From: Linanthus parryae
Taxonomy: Eukaryota > Streptophyta > Magnoliopsida > Ericales > Polemoniaceae
Assembly (NCBI GenBank): GCA_023055425.1
Contig: JALGPY010000005.1
Location: 5,605,501 to 5,669,500 of the forward strand
Length of the DNA: 64,000 nt
Direction of reading: 5' to 3'
This document shows, in pieces, positions 43,554 through 55,500 of this stretch; the stretch's first letter is position 1; the number at the start of each line of letters is the position of its first letter. Position numbers and translations under genes: made by a program. The notes beneath the pieces are model-generated. The model ran no database searches, was not told the origin of the DNA, and saw nothing but the letters and a program-made list of their open reading frames with translations.

Positions 43554-46166
43554 TCATATGCGATAGCATTTCTTCCCGTTGGCGTAGAAGCTCTCTATCT
43601 CCTTACCCTCGGGGTCATGCTTTGCAATCCTCTTCAGGGTATACACATTCTTCCGATGATATGCGATGCGCGGCGCCTCTTCGTGTGTAGGCGGCTTTTC
43701 CTTGGCATCTCCCCTTGTCACCATCACGCCCGCAGGTGACTGGTCTTTGATGTCCTCCCAGAGAGGTAAAGGAGTAGGGTTGAATGGTCCGGGTGTTTGC
43801 TCGTCCGCCATCTCGGTGAACCACACCGCCTCGCTGAGATGTGCTTCGTCCAAGTTGAACGGGTTAGTTGAGGCTGGTATCTCGACAATCCTGTCGTTCC
43901 AGATAGCTTTCATCACCTGGTGAGCCGTCGAAGGGATTGCGTCGAAGCGATGAATCCAAGCTCGACCGATGATCATGTGATATGTGGTGTTCGCATCTAT
44001 GACATAGAACTTCGCCGAACACTTGATCTTACCAATCTGAACGCCTAGGCGGATCCATCCGATCGTCATTCTAGAGTCGCTTCCGAATCCCACCAGCGGG
44101 GATGGACGTTTGACCACTTTGTGCTCGGGGATCCCTGCTAGCTTGAGCGTGTGGAGGGGAACAACATTGACCGCTGCTCCTCCATCGACAAACGCTCGCT
44201 TGAATTCGACGCCGTTGATGATGGCGGTGACGTACAGGGGCCTCTGGTGGCTCGCATCTGTCTTCTTGTCGCTGGCAGAAAAGGTCATAATCTTTTCTGT
44301 GGGACGGGACGCCCTGATGACTTTCCCGTTGGAGACCACGAGCTCCTCTTCGTAGTCCTCCGCTATCCTTAAGATTGCTTTCGTCATATCCGCTCGGCAT
44401 TTTTCTGAGAAGTTCATCTCATCAAAGAATTTGCTGAAGCCGTGCGACCCTTTCATGCGATCGGCACGCTCATCCTCTGTGTCCATGCTGTAGTCTTCCT
44501 CTTCATGGACTTCAGCGATGATCGGTAGACCATCCTCTGCGACTTCTTCTAAGTCTACTACCGAGATCATGGCGACCTCTTTGCCCTTTGAGCCCGAATC
44601 TGTATGGGCAGGCAGCGGGTTGCTGCGCACGTCCTTCCGGTGGTCGCTAACGATGAGTTCGCCGTTCTTCATCTTCTGGTCGAACGCGAATCTGAGCTTC
44701 TTGCACTCGGCCGTGGGGTGCATGACCTTGCCGTGGTATTCGCACCACTTAGGGTCCCTCGTCATCTCCTTGGAGGGTGCTTTCTCGAGCGGTGGCAGGA
44801 CGCCGTCCTTGCGCCACTGTCTGCAGAGATCGCTCGCTTCCTCCACCGAGCATGGCAGAGGCGGTGCGTCGAAGTTTGTAACCTTCGCTTGTTTCTGGGG
44901 CGAAACTGCGTTGACTTCAGCTTCGCGTCCTCGCTTGTAGCCGAATCTGCCGATCTTGTAGGTGGTGCCACTCGCAGGTCGTTCTGGAGCGCTCTTCTTT
45001 CTCTGTCTCTCGACGATGGGCTCGATGTTCATCGTGCACTCGATGAGCTTTGAGAACGTGGGTGTTTGCAAATTGATCAGCATGCTCTTGTATTCATCTC
45101 GCATGCACTGCAGGCATATCTCTACGAGTCGGCTTTCGAGCATGGGATCCTTACACTCCAAGGACTTCGCTCTGAATTTCTTGATGAAAGTGATCCCATC
45201 CTCCTCGCGTTTTTGATACATCCGCGAGAGATGGATCATCGTCACCTTCTCTTCCATCTGGAAGAACTTGGTGTAGAACTTCTGGACCATGTCGTCCCAG
45301 GTCTTTACAGATCCGGGCTCCAATGTTCGGTACCATTTGTATGCTACATTCCCAAGAGTTTTTGGGAACTCTCGCATCAGCAGTTTGGGATCAGCTCCAT
45401 ATGGACCCATGACGTCAATGAAACGCATGACATGCTCATGAGCGTTCCCGTTGACGTCCTCGAACTTATCCCATTTGGGAGCCTTGTACCCCGCCGGGTT
45501 AGGCATGAGATAGATCTCTCGTGGAATGGGTGGATCGTTGTCTAGCTTCGGGATGATGGTATCCGCGAGCGATTGATGAGCTAGGATGGAGTCCACACGC
45601 TTCTGCAAGGACGTCATGCATTCTGGGAGGCTTCCCTCGGTAGCTGCCGGAGGGGTTGCCGTAGGCGGTGGCGACACATATGCCGCCGGGGGATTGGGAG
45701 TGTATTGACTGCCCGCGTTTCCCCAAATCGTCGCTGGTGGAGGCAGAGTGTACTGCAAAGTTGGGTTAGACGCCAAAGCCGTGGGCTGAGAGGCGTGAAC
45801 AGCAGGGGGTAGCATTTGCGCTGTTGATCCTTGGACCGAAGGCAGCTGCGCGGCTGACGGTGGAGTTTGCAGATGAGGGTTGGGAGGCGTGGCCGACACT
45901 CCCATTCCCGGAGCGGTGGGGGTACCACCTCCCTGAGGGATGGCGGCAACTGGTGGAGGATTTGGTGCAAGGGTGTTCAGAACGGCCAAGATCCGTTCCA
46001 ATTGCGCAGATTGAGACTTGAGAGCTTTTGCCTGACTTTGGACAGTGGCGTCCAAGGACTCTAAAGTTGGCGCCTCGCCGGGAGTCGTCGGAGTACGGCG
46101 GACTTCTTCTCCCGAGGGGGTTTCGGCGGAAGGCGATCGGTTGCTGACATCGTCCTCCTGAGACAT
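43554..46166 (-). CDS. gag: Element B gag-protease, intact
   Basis: 870 codons from the ATG at 46166 to TGA at 43554. The frame is open slightly upstream, but 46166 matches the start in element A. It has a low-complexity Pro/Ser/Thr N-terminus and a capsid-type gag domain at roughly residues 230-330 (FIDVMGPYGADPKLL, WYRTLEPGSVKTWDDMV). A basic region follows, then the His/Cys motif CEYHGKVMHPTAEC and an aspartic protease core FVDGGAAVNVVPLHTL near residue 660. It packages the element's RNA into virus-like particles in the cytoplasm. It is the only complete gag in the stack. Confidence 0.9.
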   Translation of the reverse strand: MSQEDDVSNRSPSAETPSGEEVRRTPTTPGEAPTLESLDATVQSQAKALKSQSAQLERILAVLNTLAPNPPPVAAIPQGGGTPTAPGMGVSATPPNPHLQTPPSAAQLPSVQGSTAQMLPPAVHASQPTALASNPTLQYTLPPPATIWGNAGSQYTPNPPAAYVSPPPTATPPAATEGSLPECMTSLQKRVDSILAHQSLADTIIPKLDNDPPIPREIYLMPNPAGYKAPKWDKFEDVNGNAHEHVMRFIDVMGPYGADPKLLMREFPKTLGNVAYKWYRTLEPGSVKTWDDMVQKFYTKFFQMEEKVTMIHLSRMYQKREEDGITFIKKFRAKSLECKDPMLESRLVEICLQCMRDEYKSMLINLQTPTFSKLIECTMNIEPIVERQRKKSAPERPASGTTYKIGRFGYKRGREAEVNAVSPQKQAKVTNFDAPPLPCSVEEASDLCRQWRKDGVLPPLEKAPSKEMTRDPKWCEYHGKVMHPTAECKKLRFAFDQKMKNGELIVSDHRKDVRSNPLPAHTDSGSKGKEVAMISVVDLEEVAEDGLPIIAEVHEEEDYSMDTEDERADRMKGSHGFSKFFDEMNFSEKCRADMTKAILRIAEDYEEELVVSNGKVIRASRPTEKIMTFSASDKKTDASHQRPLYVTAIINGVEFKRAFVDGGAAVNVVPLHTLKLAGIPEHKVVKRPSPLVGFGSDSRMTIGWIRLGVQIGKIKCSAKFYVIDANTTYHMIIGRAWIHRFDAIPSTAHQVMKAIWNDRIVEIPASTNPFNLDEAHLSEAVWFTEMADEQTPGPFNPTPLPLWEDIKDQSPAGVMVTRGDAKEKPPTHEEAPRIAYHRKNVYTLKRIAKHDPEGKEIESFYANGKKCYRI

Positions 46167-46185
46167 GGTTGCTTTTGCTGGTAAG

Positions 46186-46203
46186 TTCACGTCGGGTTCA
46201 CCA
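46186..46203 (-). promoter_or_regulatory. Element B primer-binding site
   Basis: Minus-strand TGGTGAACCCGACGTGAA, the same as in element A, 3 nt from the 5' LTR. Confidence 0.6.
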
Positions 46204-46206
46204 AAA

Positions 46207-46831
46207 TGTGCACAAGAGATTCCGGCGGGGAGACCTACGTGTACACCGTACGTAGTGGATCGGGGATCGCACAGGAAGAATAGGGGTGTGTGTAGGGAGA
46301 GAGTAAGTCAGTAGCAATGTCTGAGAGAGAGACAGAGGTTTGGCAGAGCTTCCGCGTATAGCAGTGTTGTTCTTTTTGTATGGAAAGAGTAACGATATAT
46401 ATATACTGGAGAACGTGACCGTTGTAGTGTGGTTAATGCGCCCATTAATGGCGGCTTAATTAGCTTAACCATAACGGCACGTTCGTCCGAGTATATAGGA
46501 ACCGTTAGAGCACGTGGTGCGCGAGTACCGGAACCGTTATGAGGTTGACCGGGTTTGACCGGATTGACCGGGTCTAGGGAGCTCGTGCCAAAGATCTCTC
46601 AAAACAGTTACTAAAGGTCGCGCGCGGGCTTGGCTCGCACGCGACAGGGCTTACCCTAGCCTCCAAACCACAAGTCCCTACAAGTCCCGTGCAGTGGTAT
46701 GCGAGGGCTCTGTCTCGCAGCCCCCACATGGATCAGCTCGGCTGGTGATCCTGTGTGTGTGGAGCACAATATGGTGTGCTGGATGGTCGCCACGTGGCCC
46801 AGATCTGCCATGTCATAAAGCAGTATCTACA
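46207..46831 (-). repeat. Element B 5' LTR
   Basis: 625 bp. One difference was seen against the 3' LTR (46237 versus 22929). Confidence 0.92.
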
Positions 46832-46836
46832 CCAGT

Positions 46837-49800
46837 CTTCCTGAGTGCGGACCTCACAAGCGAAGAGGAACAAGGACTGCTACGGCTCCTAACTGAATAC
46901 AAAGACGTGTTCGCATGGGAGTATGATGAGATGCCAGGCCTGGATACAAGCATCACCATGCACCGTTTAGACATCATCCCAGGGTCTAAACCAGTCAAGC
47001 AAAGCACCAGGAGCTTCAGGCCGGAGCTCAACGTGAAGATCAAGCAGGAGATTATCAAACTCCTAGATGCCAAGTTCATAGAGCCGAATCACCATCCCAC
47101 ATGGCTGGCCAACATCGTGCCGGTGGTGAAGAAGAACGGACAGCTCCGCATCTGCGTGGACTTCCGAGATCTCAATCGCTTCTGCCCTAAGGACGATTTC
47201 CCACTGCCCAACATCGATTTGCTCATCGATTCAACAGCAGGCCATCGCATGTTCAGTTTCATGGACGGTTTCAGCGGGTACAATCAAATCAAGATGGATC
47301 CCGAAGATGCGCGGAAAACTGCATTCATCACTCCTGTGGGGGTATTCAACTACACGGTGATGCCGTTCGGTCTTAAGAACGCGGGCGCAACTTATCAGCG
47401 AGCCATGATGGCTCTATTCCACGACATGATGCACAAAGAAGTGGAATTCTACGTGGATGACCTGGTAGTTAAATCCAAACACGAAACGGATCACCTTGCA
47501 GACCTGCGAAAGGTGTTCAACAGATGCAGGAGCTTCCAACTGAAAATGAACCCAATGAAATGCGCGTTCGGTGTGACCTCGGGGAAGTATTCTTTGTGAT
47601 AGAGAAGTTGAGACACTATTTTGCATCACACAAAGTAGTGGTGGTCACCAAAAGCGACCCCATAAGATACCTGCTAACTCACACTACTCCGGGCGGGAGA
47701 TTGGGGAAATGGTACATGACCATCTCTCAATACGATATCACATGCGTGAAACCAAGAGCGATCAAGTCGCAGGCGGAAGCAGATCTGTTGGCACAGTTTC
47801 CCGACAACAGCCACGAACCCGTGATCGAAGAAGAGCTCGAAGGCCCTGAAATCTACGCGATCGACGTGCCCTATTGGACCCTCCACTTCGACGGTTCGTC
47901 AACCAGAAAAGGCGGAGGCATTGGGATAGTCTTGACAAAGCCAGACGGGGAAGTCATACAGATGTCCGCAAAGCTCAACTTCGCAGTCACGAACAACGAG
48001 GCGGAATACGAAGCTCTCATTGCGGGGCTCCGTGCGGCGAAAGCTTTGGAGGTGGGCAACTTAACAGTCATGGGAGATTCCAAACTGATTGTTAAGCAAG
48101 CCTCGGGCGAATATGGTTTAAAGGAGATCAACCTCCTGTCATACCGCACCCTAGTACAAAAGCTGATGCAGCAATTCTGCGATGTGAAATACGAGCACAA
48201 GCCCCGAGCGGACAATAGGCACGCAGACGCCTTAGCAACCTTGGGATCTAAGGTCAGCATAGACAAATGCCCCGCAAGGATTTCCATCGAAGTGCGAACA
48301 TCGTCGGCATTAACAGAAAATGCGTGCGACGGCGAACACATAGATGACGCAGATTGGCGGAAAGCAATCCTGCAAGCTATTGCGAAAGGCACCAGCAGCG
48401 AAAGCTGGGCACTCACAAAAGGATACTGCATCCACGACAACACCCTTTACTACAAGGGTCCTGGAGGAATACTCATGCAATGTGTCTCCGAGCAAGAGGG
48501 ACAACAGTTGTTAGAAAAGATTCACCAACACGCTTGCGGAGAAAGCGAAGTGTCAATCTACAGAAAGGCTCAGAGATATGGCATTCATTGGCCAGGCATG
48601 TCAACAGCTGCAGCCCTGATACAAGGGAAGTGCGAAAGTTGCGCACTAATCAAAGATTCTCTACTCGTCGCCCTGACCGATGACGACACGGACTGGAGGA
48701 AACCACTGTTTGACTTCCTCACCCAGGGCACCGTGCCCGAATCGAGAAAAGAAGCCGAAAAATTGAAAAGGAAAGCGTCTCGATATGTGGTACAGGAAAA
48801 CCTGCTTTGGCGAAGAGGTCACGAGGGCAACTTGCTGCGATGTCTAGACGGCAGAGAAGCACAAGAAGTCATGTACCTTTCTCATCAGGTGGAACACCAG
48901 GGAGGTGCGAAATTATGCAGACAGCTCCTCTCAATCGGATACTTCTGGCCCACGATGGAAGTCGATTGCCGCACCAAAGTGCGACGCTGCCAAGAATGCC
49001 AATTCAAAGGGAACCTAGTGCACGCTCCCGCCGTGGATCTACATGCATTAGGGACGCCATGGCCATTTCACACATGGGCTTTGGACTTCATCGGTCCCAT
49101 CCGACCAACGTCACATGGGAACCATTTCATTCTCACCGCAACCGAGCTGTTCACCAAATGGGTGGAAGCAATACCACTGAAGACGGCAAACGCGCTGGCT
49201 GTGGTCAACTTCATCCAGGAAAACATCGTATGCAGATTCGGAATCCCAAATACCATTCTTTCAGATAACGGTACTCCTTTTGTTAATCGCCAGGTAGCTG
49301 CAAAACTCGCGGAGTACAATATCAGGCAGATATGCTCTACCCCCTATTATCCAAAGGGAAACGGACAAGCCGAAGCGACTAACAAAACGCTGTTGAGAAT
49401 TCTGAGCAAGATGGTCGCAGATGACCACAAGAAGTGGGCCGACTCCCTTAGCGTAGCTCTGTGGGCCTACAGAACTTCTCCAAGGACACCCACAGGGGCC
49501 TCGCCATTTCTACTATGTTATGGGGCCGAAGCTGTAGTACCTGCGGAGGTCAGAGTCAATTCGGCAAGGCTGGCCTTCCATGCACTCTATGAAAATCAAC
49601 GCGATCATGATTTATTCTTGCTGGAAGAAAAGCGAGAACAAGCTAAAAGGACCAACAAGCGGTACCAGGAAAGAATCGCCCGCGCTTACAATAAGACAGT
49701 CCAGCGAAGAGATTTCGCAGTCGGCGACCTGGTCTTACGCGCATCTGACCACTGCATGCGAGAAGCAACTCACCCAAAGTTCGCAGCTAATTGGGAAGGA

Positions 49801-49917
49801 CCCTTCGAAGTCACAGAAGTCTTCGATAGTGGCTACTGCAGCATACGAAGGTTGCACGGCACAACCTCAACTCCAAGTTCAGTCAACATGCGCTGGATCA
49901 AGAAGTACTATCCCTGA
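46837..49917 (+). pseudogene. pol: Element A pol, main part, internally deleted
   Basis: Resumes after the CCAGT duplication with reverse transcriptase (YVDD at 47450-47461). At about 47590 the sequence jumps from the TSGK motif straight to FVIEKLRHYF. Compared with element B about 440 bp are missing (B positions about 42148-42590), so the end of the thumb and most of the first RNase H are gone and the frame changes. The archaeal-type RNase H, HHCC zinc region and integrase DD35E follow without a break from 47524 to the stop at 49917. Confidence 0.88.
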
Positions 49918-50137
49918 CTTCTCTCATTTCATACGTTTTATGATAACGTGCTTAATGTCTCATGTGGCTATGATTTACGCAATCTCCTCTCCCATATGAG
50001 AGGATTGTAATCCCATCTCTCCCATATGAGAGCGTCATAATAAAAGAATTCTCCCAAATGAGAAGTTCATATTTCTAGCTGTTTATGTTGCTCTATTTAA
50101 TTTGTTATTACTGTTAACAATGATTTATTCGCTGCAA
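49918..50137. repeat. Hairpin cluster downstream of pol, element A
   Basis: CTCTCCCATATGAGAGG-type palindromes occur twice, with a third decayed copy (TTCTCCCAAATGAGAAG), matching element B at 39665-39750. Confidence 0.6.
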
Positions 50138-51090
50138 TAGCAATCCATACAAATGCGATCTTAATTGATCATAAAAGCCTATCTCTTACGATAGCAGCGA
50201 AATACAAATACGATCTTAAGTGATCATCTAAGCCTATCTCTTACGATAGCAGCCAATGCAAATGCGATCTTAAGTGATCATAAAAGCCTATCTCTTACGA
50301 TAGCAGCCAACGCAAATGCGATCTTAAATGATCATCTAAGCCTATCTCTTACGATAGCAGCCAATACAAATGCAATCTTAAGTGATCATAAAAGCCTATC
50401 TCTCACGATAGCAGCCAATGCAAATACGATCTTAATCGATCATCTAAGCCTATCTCTTACGATAGCAGCCAATACAAATGCGATCTTAAGTGATCATAAA
50501 AGCCTATCTCTTACGATAGCAGCTAATGCAAATGCGATCTTAAGTGATCATCTAAGCCTATCCCTCACGATAGCAGCCAATGCAAATGCGATCTTAATTG
50601 ATCATCTAAAGCCTATCTCTTACGATAGCAGCCAAACGCAAATGCGATCTGAATCGATCATCTAAAGCCTATCTCTTACGATAGCAGCGAAATACAAATG
50701 CGATCTCAATTGATCATCTAAGCCTATCTCTCACGATAGTGGTCTATACAAGTGCGATCTTAATTGATCACCTAAGCCTATCTGTTACGATAGCAACTTA
50801 TACGCAAAACGATCTTATATGATCTTCTCAAGCCTATCTGTTACGATAGCAATTTATACGCAAAGTGATTTTAGTTGATCACCCAAGTCCGTCTGTTACG
50901 ATGGCAACGCATGTGCAGAATCATCTTATTGGATCTTCTAAAAGTCTATCTGTTGCGATAGCAATTTATGCGAGAAACGATCTCAAGCAATTCTCTAACA
51001 AAGCCTATCCTCTGTGATAGCAATTCGCACCACTTAACGATCTTAATTGATCTGCTAAAGACTATCTGTTACGATAGCAATGTTGTGAAC
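50138..51090 (-). repeat. Minisatellite array, element A
   Basis: About 16 units of 58-62 bp, reverse complement of the element B array as expected from its orientation. Core AGCCTATCTCTTACGATAGC plus GCGATCTTAAGTGATCAT. It is shorter and less uniform than in B, and unit order is not shared, so the arrays evolved separately. Confidence 0.9.
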
Positions 51091-51764
51091 ATGATCTCAA
51101 ATGATTTACAACGACCAACTACAAGCCCATCCGCCAAGATGGCACAGCTGCGAAAATATGATCTCGAATGATCTAGCGAAACATCTGCGAATTGATATCG
51201 CATATGTGAAACCATTACATGGCATTATGCAAGGCAAAATAAGCCTAAACGCATGCGAAATTGTATTTTGTCGCAAAGAGACAGCAGATAATACAAAAGC
51301 TATATATCATTATGAGTCAAATGACTTACAATTTATCTATCTAGATAGCAGCTTACAAGCGAAAAGCTCGAATCTAACTACGCAGCCAACATGGCTTACA
51401 ATACATTCGAAAAATGGCTGACAAGCCAGAAACACACAAGGGAACTCCCGACTAAGAAAAGGAGGAACCCACCGGTCCTAACACCGGCAGTGCAACACGC
51501 AGATCTGCGGCCAAAGATCTATAGCAAAAGGGATGCTGCCGCGAAGAGATCAGCTTGTCATTCGCTACATCCCTAGCCGCGAAACCTGGGAAACGATACG
51601 CCCAGGACCCCAAGGGGTGACAAAAGCCTCTCTCTGATCAAGGTAGGCGCCGGAGGAGCTTCCTGTTTCGACATATGCTGCTCTGCAAAACAGGCGAAGC
51701 AGTCATTCCTCTGGTGATGGACTCCTTGTCATATTGGACAAGGGCATTGACGAGCACCCTGAGT
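51091..51764. other. Spacer between minisatellite and short ORF, element A
   Basis: Collinear with 37501-38179 of element B. Small frames here are not conserved between the two elements. Confidence 0.4.
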
Positions 51765-52112
51765 TCAAGAACGAAGAGGCAAGAAATCCTCCTCCAGGAA
51801 TGCTGGAGGAGAATTCCGCCGTTCATTACGAGACGGTAGCACGGTTACTTCGGCGATGCACCTCGCCACGAGGCGGCCGGAAATATGACCTGCACACATA
51901 ATACACGAAGAAATTTCTTCGAACACACATGAGATATTATCTGCATCCTCTTTATGATGGTTATAAAGAGCAATAAGCCTCATAAAGTGGATCTTGGAAA
52001 CTATTTCTATAGCACAAAGCGCAAACTCAGGATTCAAAACTTGAAGTTGCCATGAATCAACGAAAAACAAGCGTTGAAGCCAGCAGTCGTAAGGACTCAC
52101 GGCAAAGCACAT
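51765..52112 (-). CDS. Short conserved antisense ORF, element A
   Basis: Counterpart of 37153-37500: the ATG gives MCFAVSPYDCW and the frame ends at the same place. The internal ISSCIMCAGHISGRLVARC is nearly unchanged between copies, while the last 15 residues vary. A TATATAAA box lies about 36-43 bp upstream of the ATG. Function unknown. Confidence 0.4.
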   Translation of the reverse strand: MCFAVSPYDCWLQRLFFVDSWQLQVLNPEFALCAIEIVSKIHFMRLIALYNHHKEDADNISCVFEEISSCIMCAGHISGRLVARCIAEVTVLPSRNERRNSPPAFLEEDFLPLRS

Positions 52113-52147
52113 GTTTGGGATGAAGAACCCAAATAGCAAAGACAGGG

Positions 52148-52155
52148 TTTATATA
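52148..52155 (-). promoter_or_regulatory. TATA box before a short conserved ORF, element A
   Basis: Minus strand TATATAAA in GTCTATATAAACCCTGTC. Confidence 0.5.
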
Positions 52156-52575
52156 GACCCTGTGGAGACTCTTCGGTTGCCTAAGATGAGTCAGCAAAAT
52201 TCAAAAAGAGGGTAAGTTCAATCACTTACGCCTTGAAAAGCGGTAACAATCAATTACCCTACTAAAGGCTACGACGATTCAGTTGCGTATCCTAATAAAT
52301 GACGGATAGTCATGATTCGGATGGACTTCCCAACGGAAGCGTGCTTATCTGCCGAGAAATTAGCGCGAAAATCAAGCAGAGAATCAATTGCTGATGTCAT
52401 AATTGGATATGCACAGAAATGTCCAATCAAATCCCGAAAAAGGGCAAAACGGGAAAATTCATTGTTCTTGTTAAAAAAAAAGGGGGAGAAACCCTAGCAA
52501 CATTACATTAATGTTTCAAGACATTACATTAATGTTTCAGCTATTTCTTTGTTTTCTTTTCAAAAATTCGAAAAG
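52156..52575. other. 3' end region of the antisense gene, element A
   Basis: Holds the paired ACATTAATGT palindromes at 52501-52540 and an A-rich run near 52472. No gene recognised. Confidence 0.35.
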
Positions 52576-55500
52576 TCAAAACAAATTCTTGATTAAGGAG
52601 TCTTGGGGCTCCAACTGCTCGCTCAGCTTCTCCACTTGTTTCACTTCTTGCTTCAGTAGCTCGCACTTGGCATTCATTTCGTGATACAGCTTCAAAGCTT
52701 CATCAACCTTTTGCTTCTGCTGCTCCACCTTCTGCATCTCAGCTGCGAGATTCTGGTGACCGAGTTTCAAAGTTACAGCTGCGCGAATCAGTGTAACTCT
52801 GTCCTTGAGGAATTTGAAACCAAGTCTGCCCTGGACTTTGATCAGGAGATTTTGGCACATGCCGCACAGCAATTCAGCACTCTGGACCGAAATGGTCGCA
52901 GGTGTAGCCGCAGACAGCTGCTCCAGTATCCAGATGGCTTCAGTAAGGAATAGCCTCCTATCAAAAGGCCCGATCTCCAGAGATCTCACAAACGATCGGG
53001 GGTATCTGAGACGCATCCGAACCACCCAGTCTACATCGGTTTGCTTCAAACCTGAGGAGACGTCAAAAATGAGTTATGATGTCAAAACCCGCAAGCAAAT
53101 AATGCGACGTGCGAACGGTAAATCTTTACTTACCAGTGCCTTCCAGAATCTCATGAAGAGAAGGAATGCGGGCCACCGGGTTGTTCGAAGACTGCCCTCG
53201 CTCCATGGCTCTCCTATTAGCTGCGAGCTCCAACCTCTCATAGTCAGGAGGAAGAGTGTAGGCCGCACCAGCTGCGACTGCATTCCCAACCTGCGAGCCC
53301 CAAATGCTCCACGCAGGAATAGGTGCCTCTGGCTCAGTCATCGCTGGAGGCGAAAGGACAGCCGAAGTCGCTTGGCGAAGGACGCTCTCAGATGCGAAAA
53401 CATTAGCATCACTTGTCCTTTCTTCCTCAGCACCGGTACGGACACCTTCGTCCATCGGCACAGCATCAGCTTCGACATCATCGGAAAGTTCGATGACATC
53501 CTCGAGAGGCTCACTTGCGTGTCCAGCAGCTGCGACGTGCTTCTCGGTATGGGAGCTCGGAATTGGAACATGGGATGCAGAAGGCTGACTTCTCTGCTCC
53601 AGCTCAGGTTCCCCAGCATGACCTGCGATACCAAATGCGATGATGTGAGGTAACTTGTGTTATAAGTTATTTCGCTATCTTTACTAAAGCTAAGAATAAG
53701 CACCTCCACGCGAAGGTGGGATTGAGGTATCCTCATCATACACTAGGGACGTGGAACCGTGCCCTATCAGTGTGTCCTCACTAAGCAAATCTTTAAGAGA
53801 AGCGTGACCTGGGATGCGAGTAAACCAGTCATGATTTTGCCTCAAGTGGCTACAGCCTAGTATGTGCATATCACTCAAATAATTACCTGAGGGTTCTCCG
53901 CATTTGCCTACCAACCAACGGCGAATGTCAGGCTTTGACACACCGTGCTTTAACGCATCCACAATTACATCTCTATAAGTTACTGCGAGATTGAAGATCT
54001 CACCTTTGTCGCCACCTGCGATCTCTTCGAAGTCCGCTTGGACTTGCTCTAGTGCTGCTGCATCCTCTCCAGGAACCTCATCTTCCTCCTCCACATGAGG
54101 AGCCACTTCTTCGGGAAGCTCGTCTTCCTCGCCAACTGGACGCACTAAGTCGTCGACATGCTGCTCTTCGAGGCCCCGCTGTTTCACACGCTCGAGCTCC
54201 TCTTCCTCTCGCTGCCTTCTTCTTTCAGCAGCCTCTGCGGCTGTCTTCCGGGACTCAGCAAGAACATCCTCGCTTATGGGATCATCTGAAATGCTAGAAT
54301 GGGCATCTCTCTTTTGTCTCTTGGCCACAAGGCCACCAACGGCTTCATCATCATCATCTGCGAATACACAATTGGTTCAAAGAAAAGAATTGCAAAGAAG
54401 TTATGATAACGGGCAAGGAGATGCGACGGAAGTACCTCCTGATTCTTCCTCGCGCATCACAACTGTTGCTTCTTCTTCTTCATCACTTGCCTGGGGCTCC
54501 TGCCTCTCTTCCTCTTCCTCTTGGTTGAATGGAACGAAAGTCTCAACTGCGAGATCTTTCCGCACTTTGCTGGGCATGCGACCCTTGCCTTTGTCCTTGA
54601 TAGAAAGGGACCTCACTGGGGGAGAAGCTGGAGCACTCCTAGGGGAAGAAATCGTAATTCCCTTTTGCCTAGGTCTCTTCACTCTCGGCGCTGCAGTCGC
54701 TGGAGGGGACGAGTCATCTCTAGGAGGAGACGGAGCCGGAGGATTGTCTATCAGCGAGTCAGCAAAAGTATTCATGACTGCGCGAACCTTTGTTTCGACC
54801 TCGGCGTCCATTTTCCATGCTTGCCGGAAGGACTGCCCTTGTCTTCTGGTGGAAACAATGGTGTTAACCAGCGATTTGGAGCGATCACCAGCTGCGAACC
54901 TCCGCACATGACACTGAAATGGTGCAGAATGAAAATATCAGTGTAAGCAAGCCAAGAAGCTCAAAGCACACGAAGAAATTGCTTACCTCAGCAAACGCCT
55001 TGCTATATTTGACGACATGCGTGTCGCCCTTCTTGATTGCGTCGACTTGCTCCTTCAGAATGAAATCAGGGCACAAATGGTTCTCGCGGTCCCACAGCGA
55101 GTAGCAACCATACTCAGACTCGCTCAAACTGCAATTGGGGCGAAACGGAAAAGAGTTTCTTTTGATCAAGGGGGCCCTACCTGGCTGCGCCGCCGCCTCC
55201 GTCTCAATCCTCGTTTGCTGGGCAACCCAGTATGCGAGCCAGTTCTGGGAACAACCACCCTTGCGAGTTCCCGCAGGCTGCTCAAAGGGAAGATTGTTCA
55301 TGAAGACCGTCTTGCACTCCTTTGTCAGCAAGCGCTCGTAGCACCCTCTGATAATAGACTGGGGCCAGATCGATGGGGCCACCGCATCAAAACCAAACTG
55401 AGGAGAAACCCGAGTGGGGTCGACATCCACTGTAAGCTTTTCATACCTGGGCGCGAGCTCACGAATATGCTCTGCAAGGGCAGGAAGGGAACCTCGCAGA

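Larger units (their letters stand above)
22899..46831 (-). mobile_element. Element B: Tat-lineage gypsy retrotransposon, inserted in element A pol
   Basis: Target duplication CCAGT lies at 22894-22898 and 46832-46836. LTRs of 625 bp (22899-23523 and 46207-46831) show one difference by eye (22929/46237). It belongs to the same family as A but is oriented oppositely, so its 5' LTR is on the right. Excluding element C it is about 15.7 kb. It contains an intact gag, a pol with one frameshift, the minisatellite, a short conserved antisense ORF and the antisense PMD gene. Confidence 0.93.
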
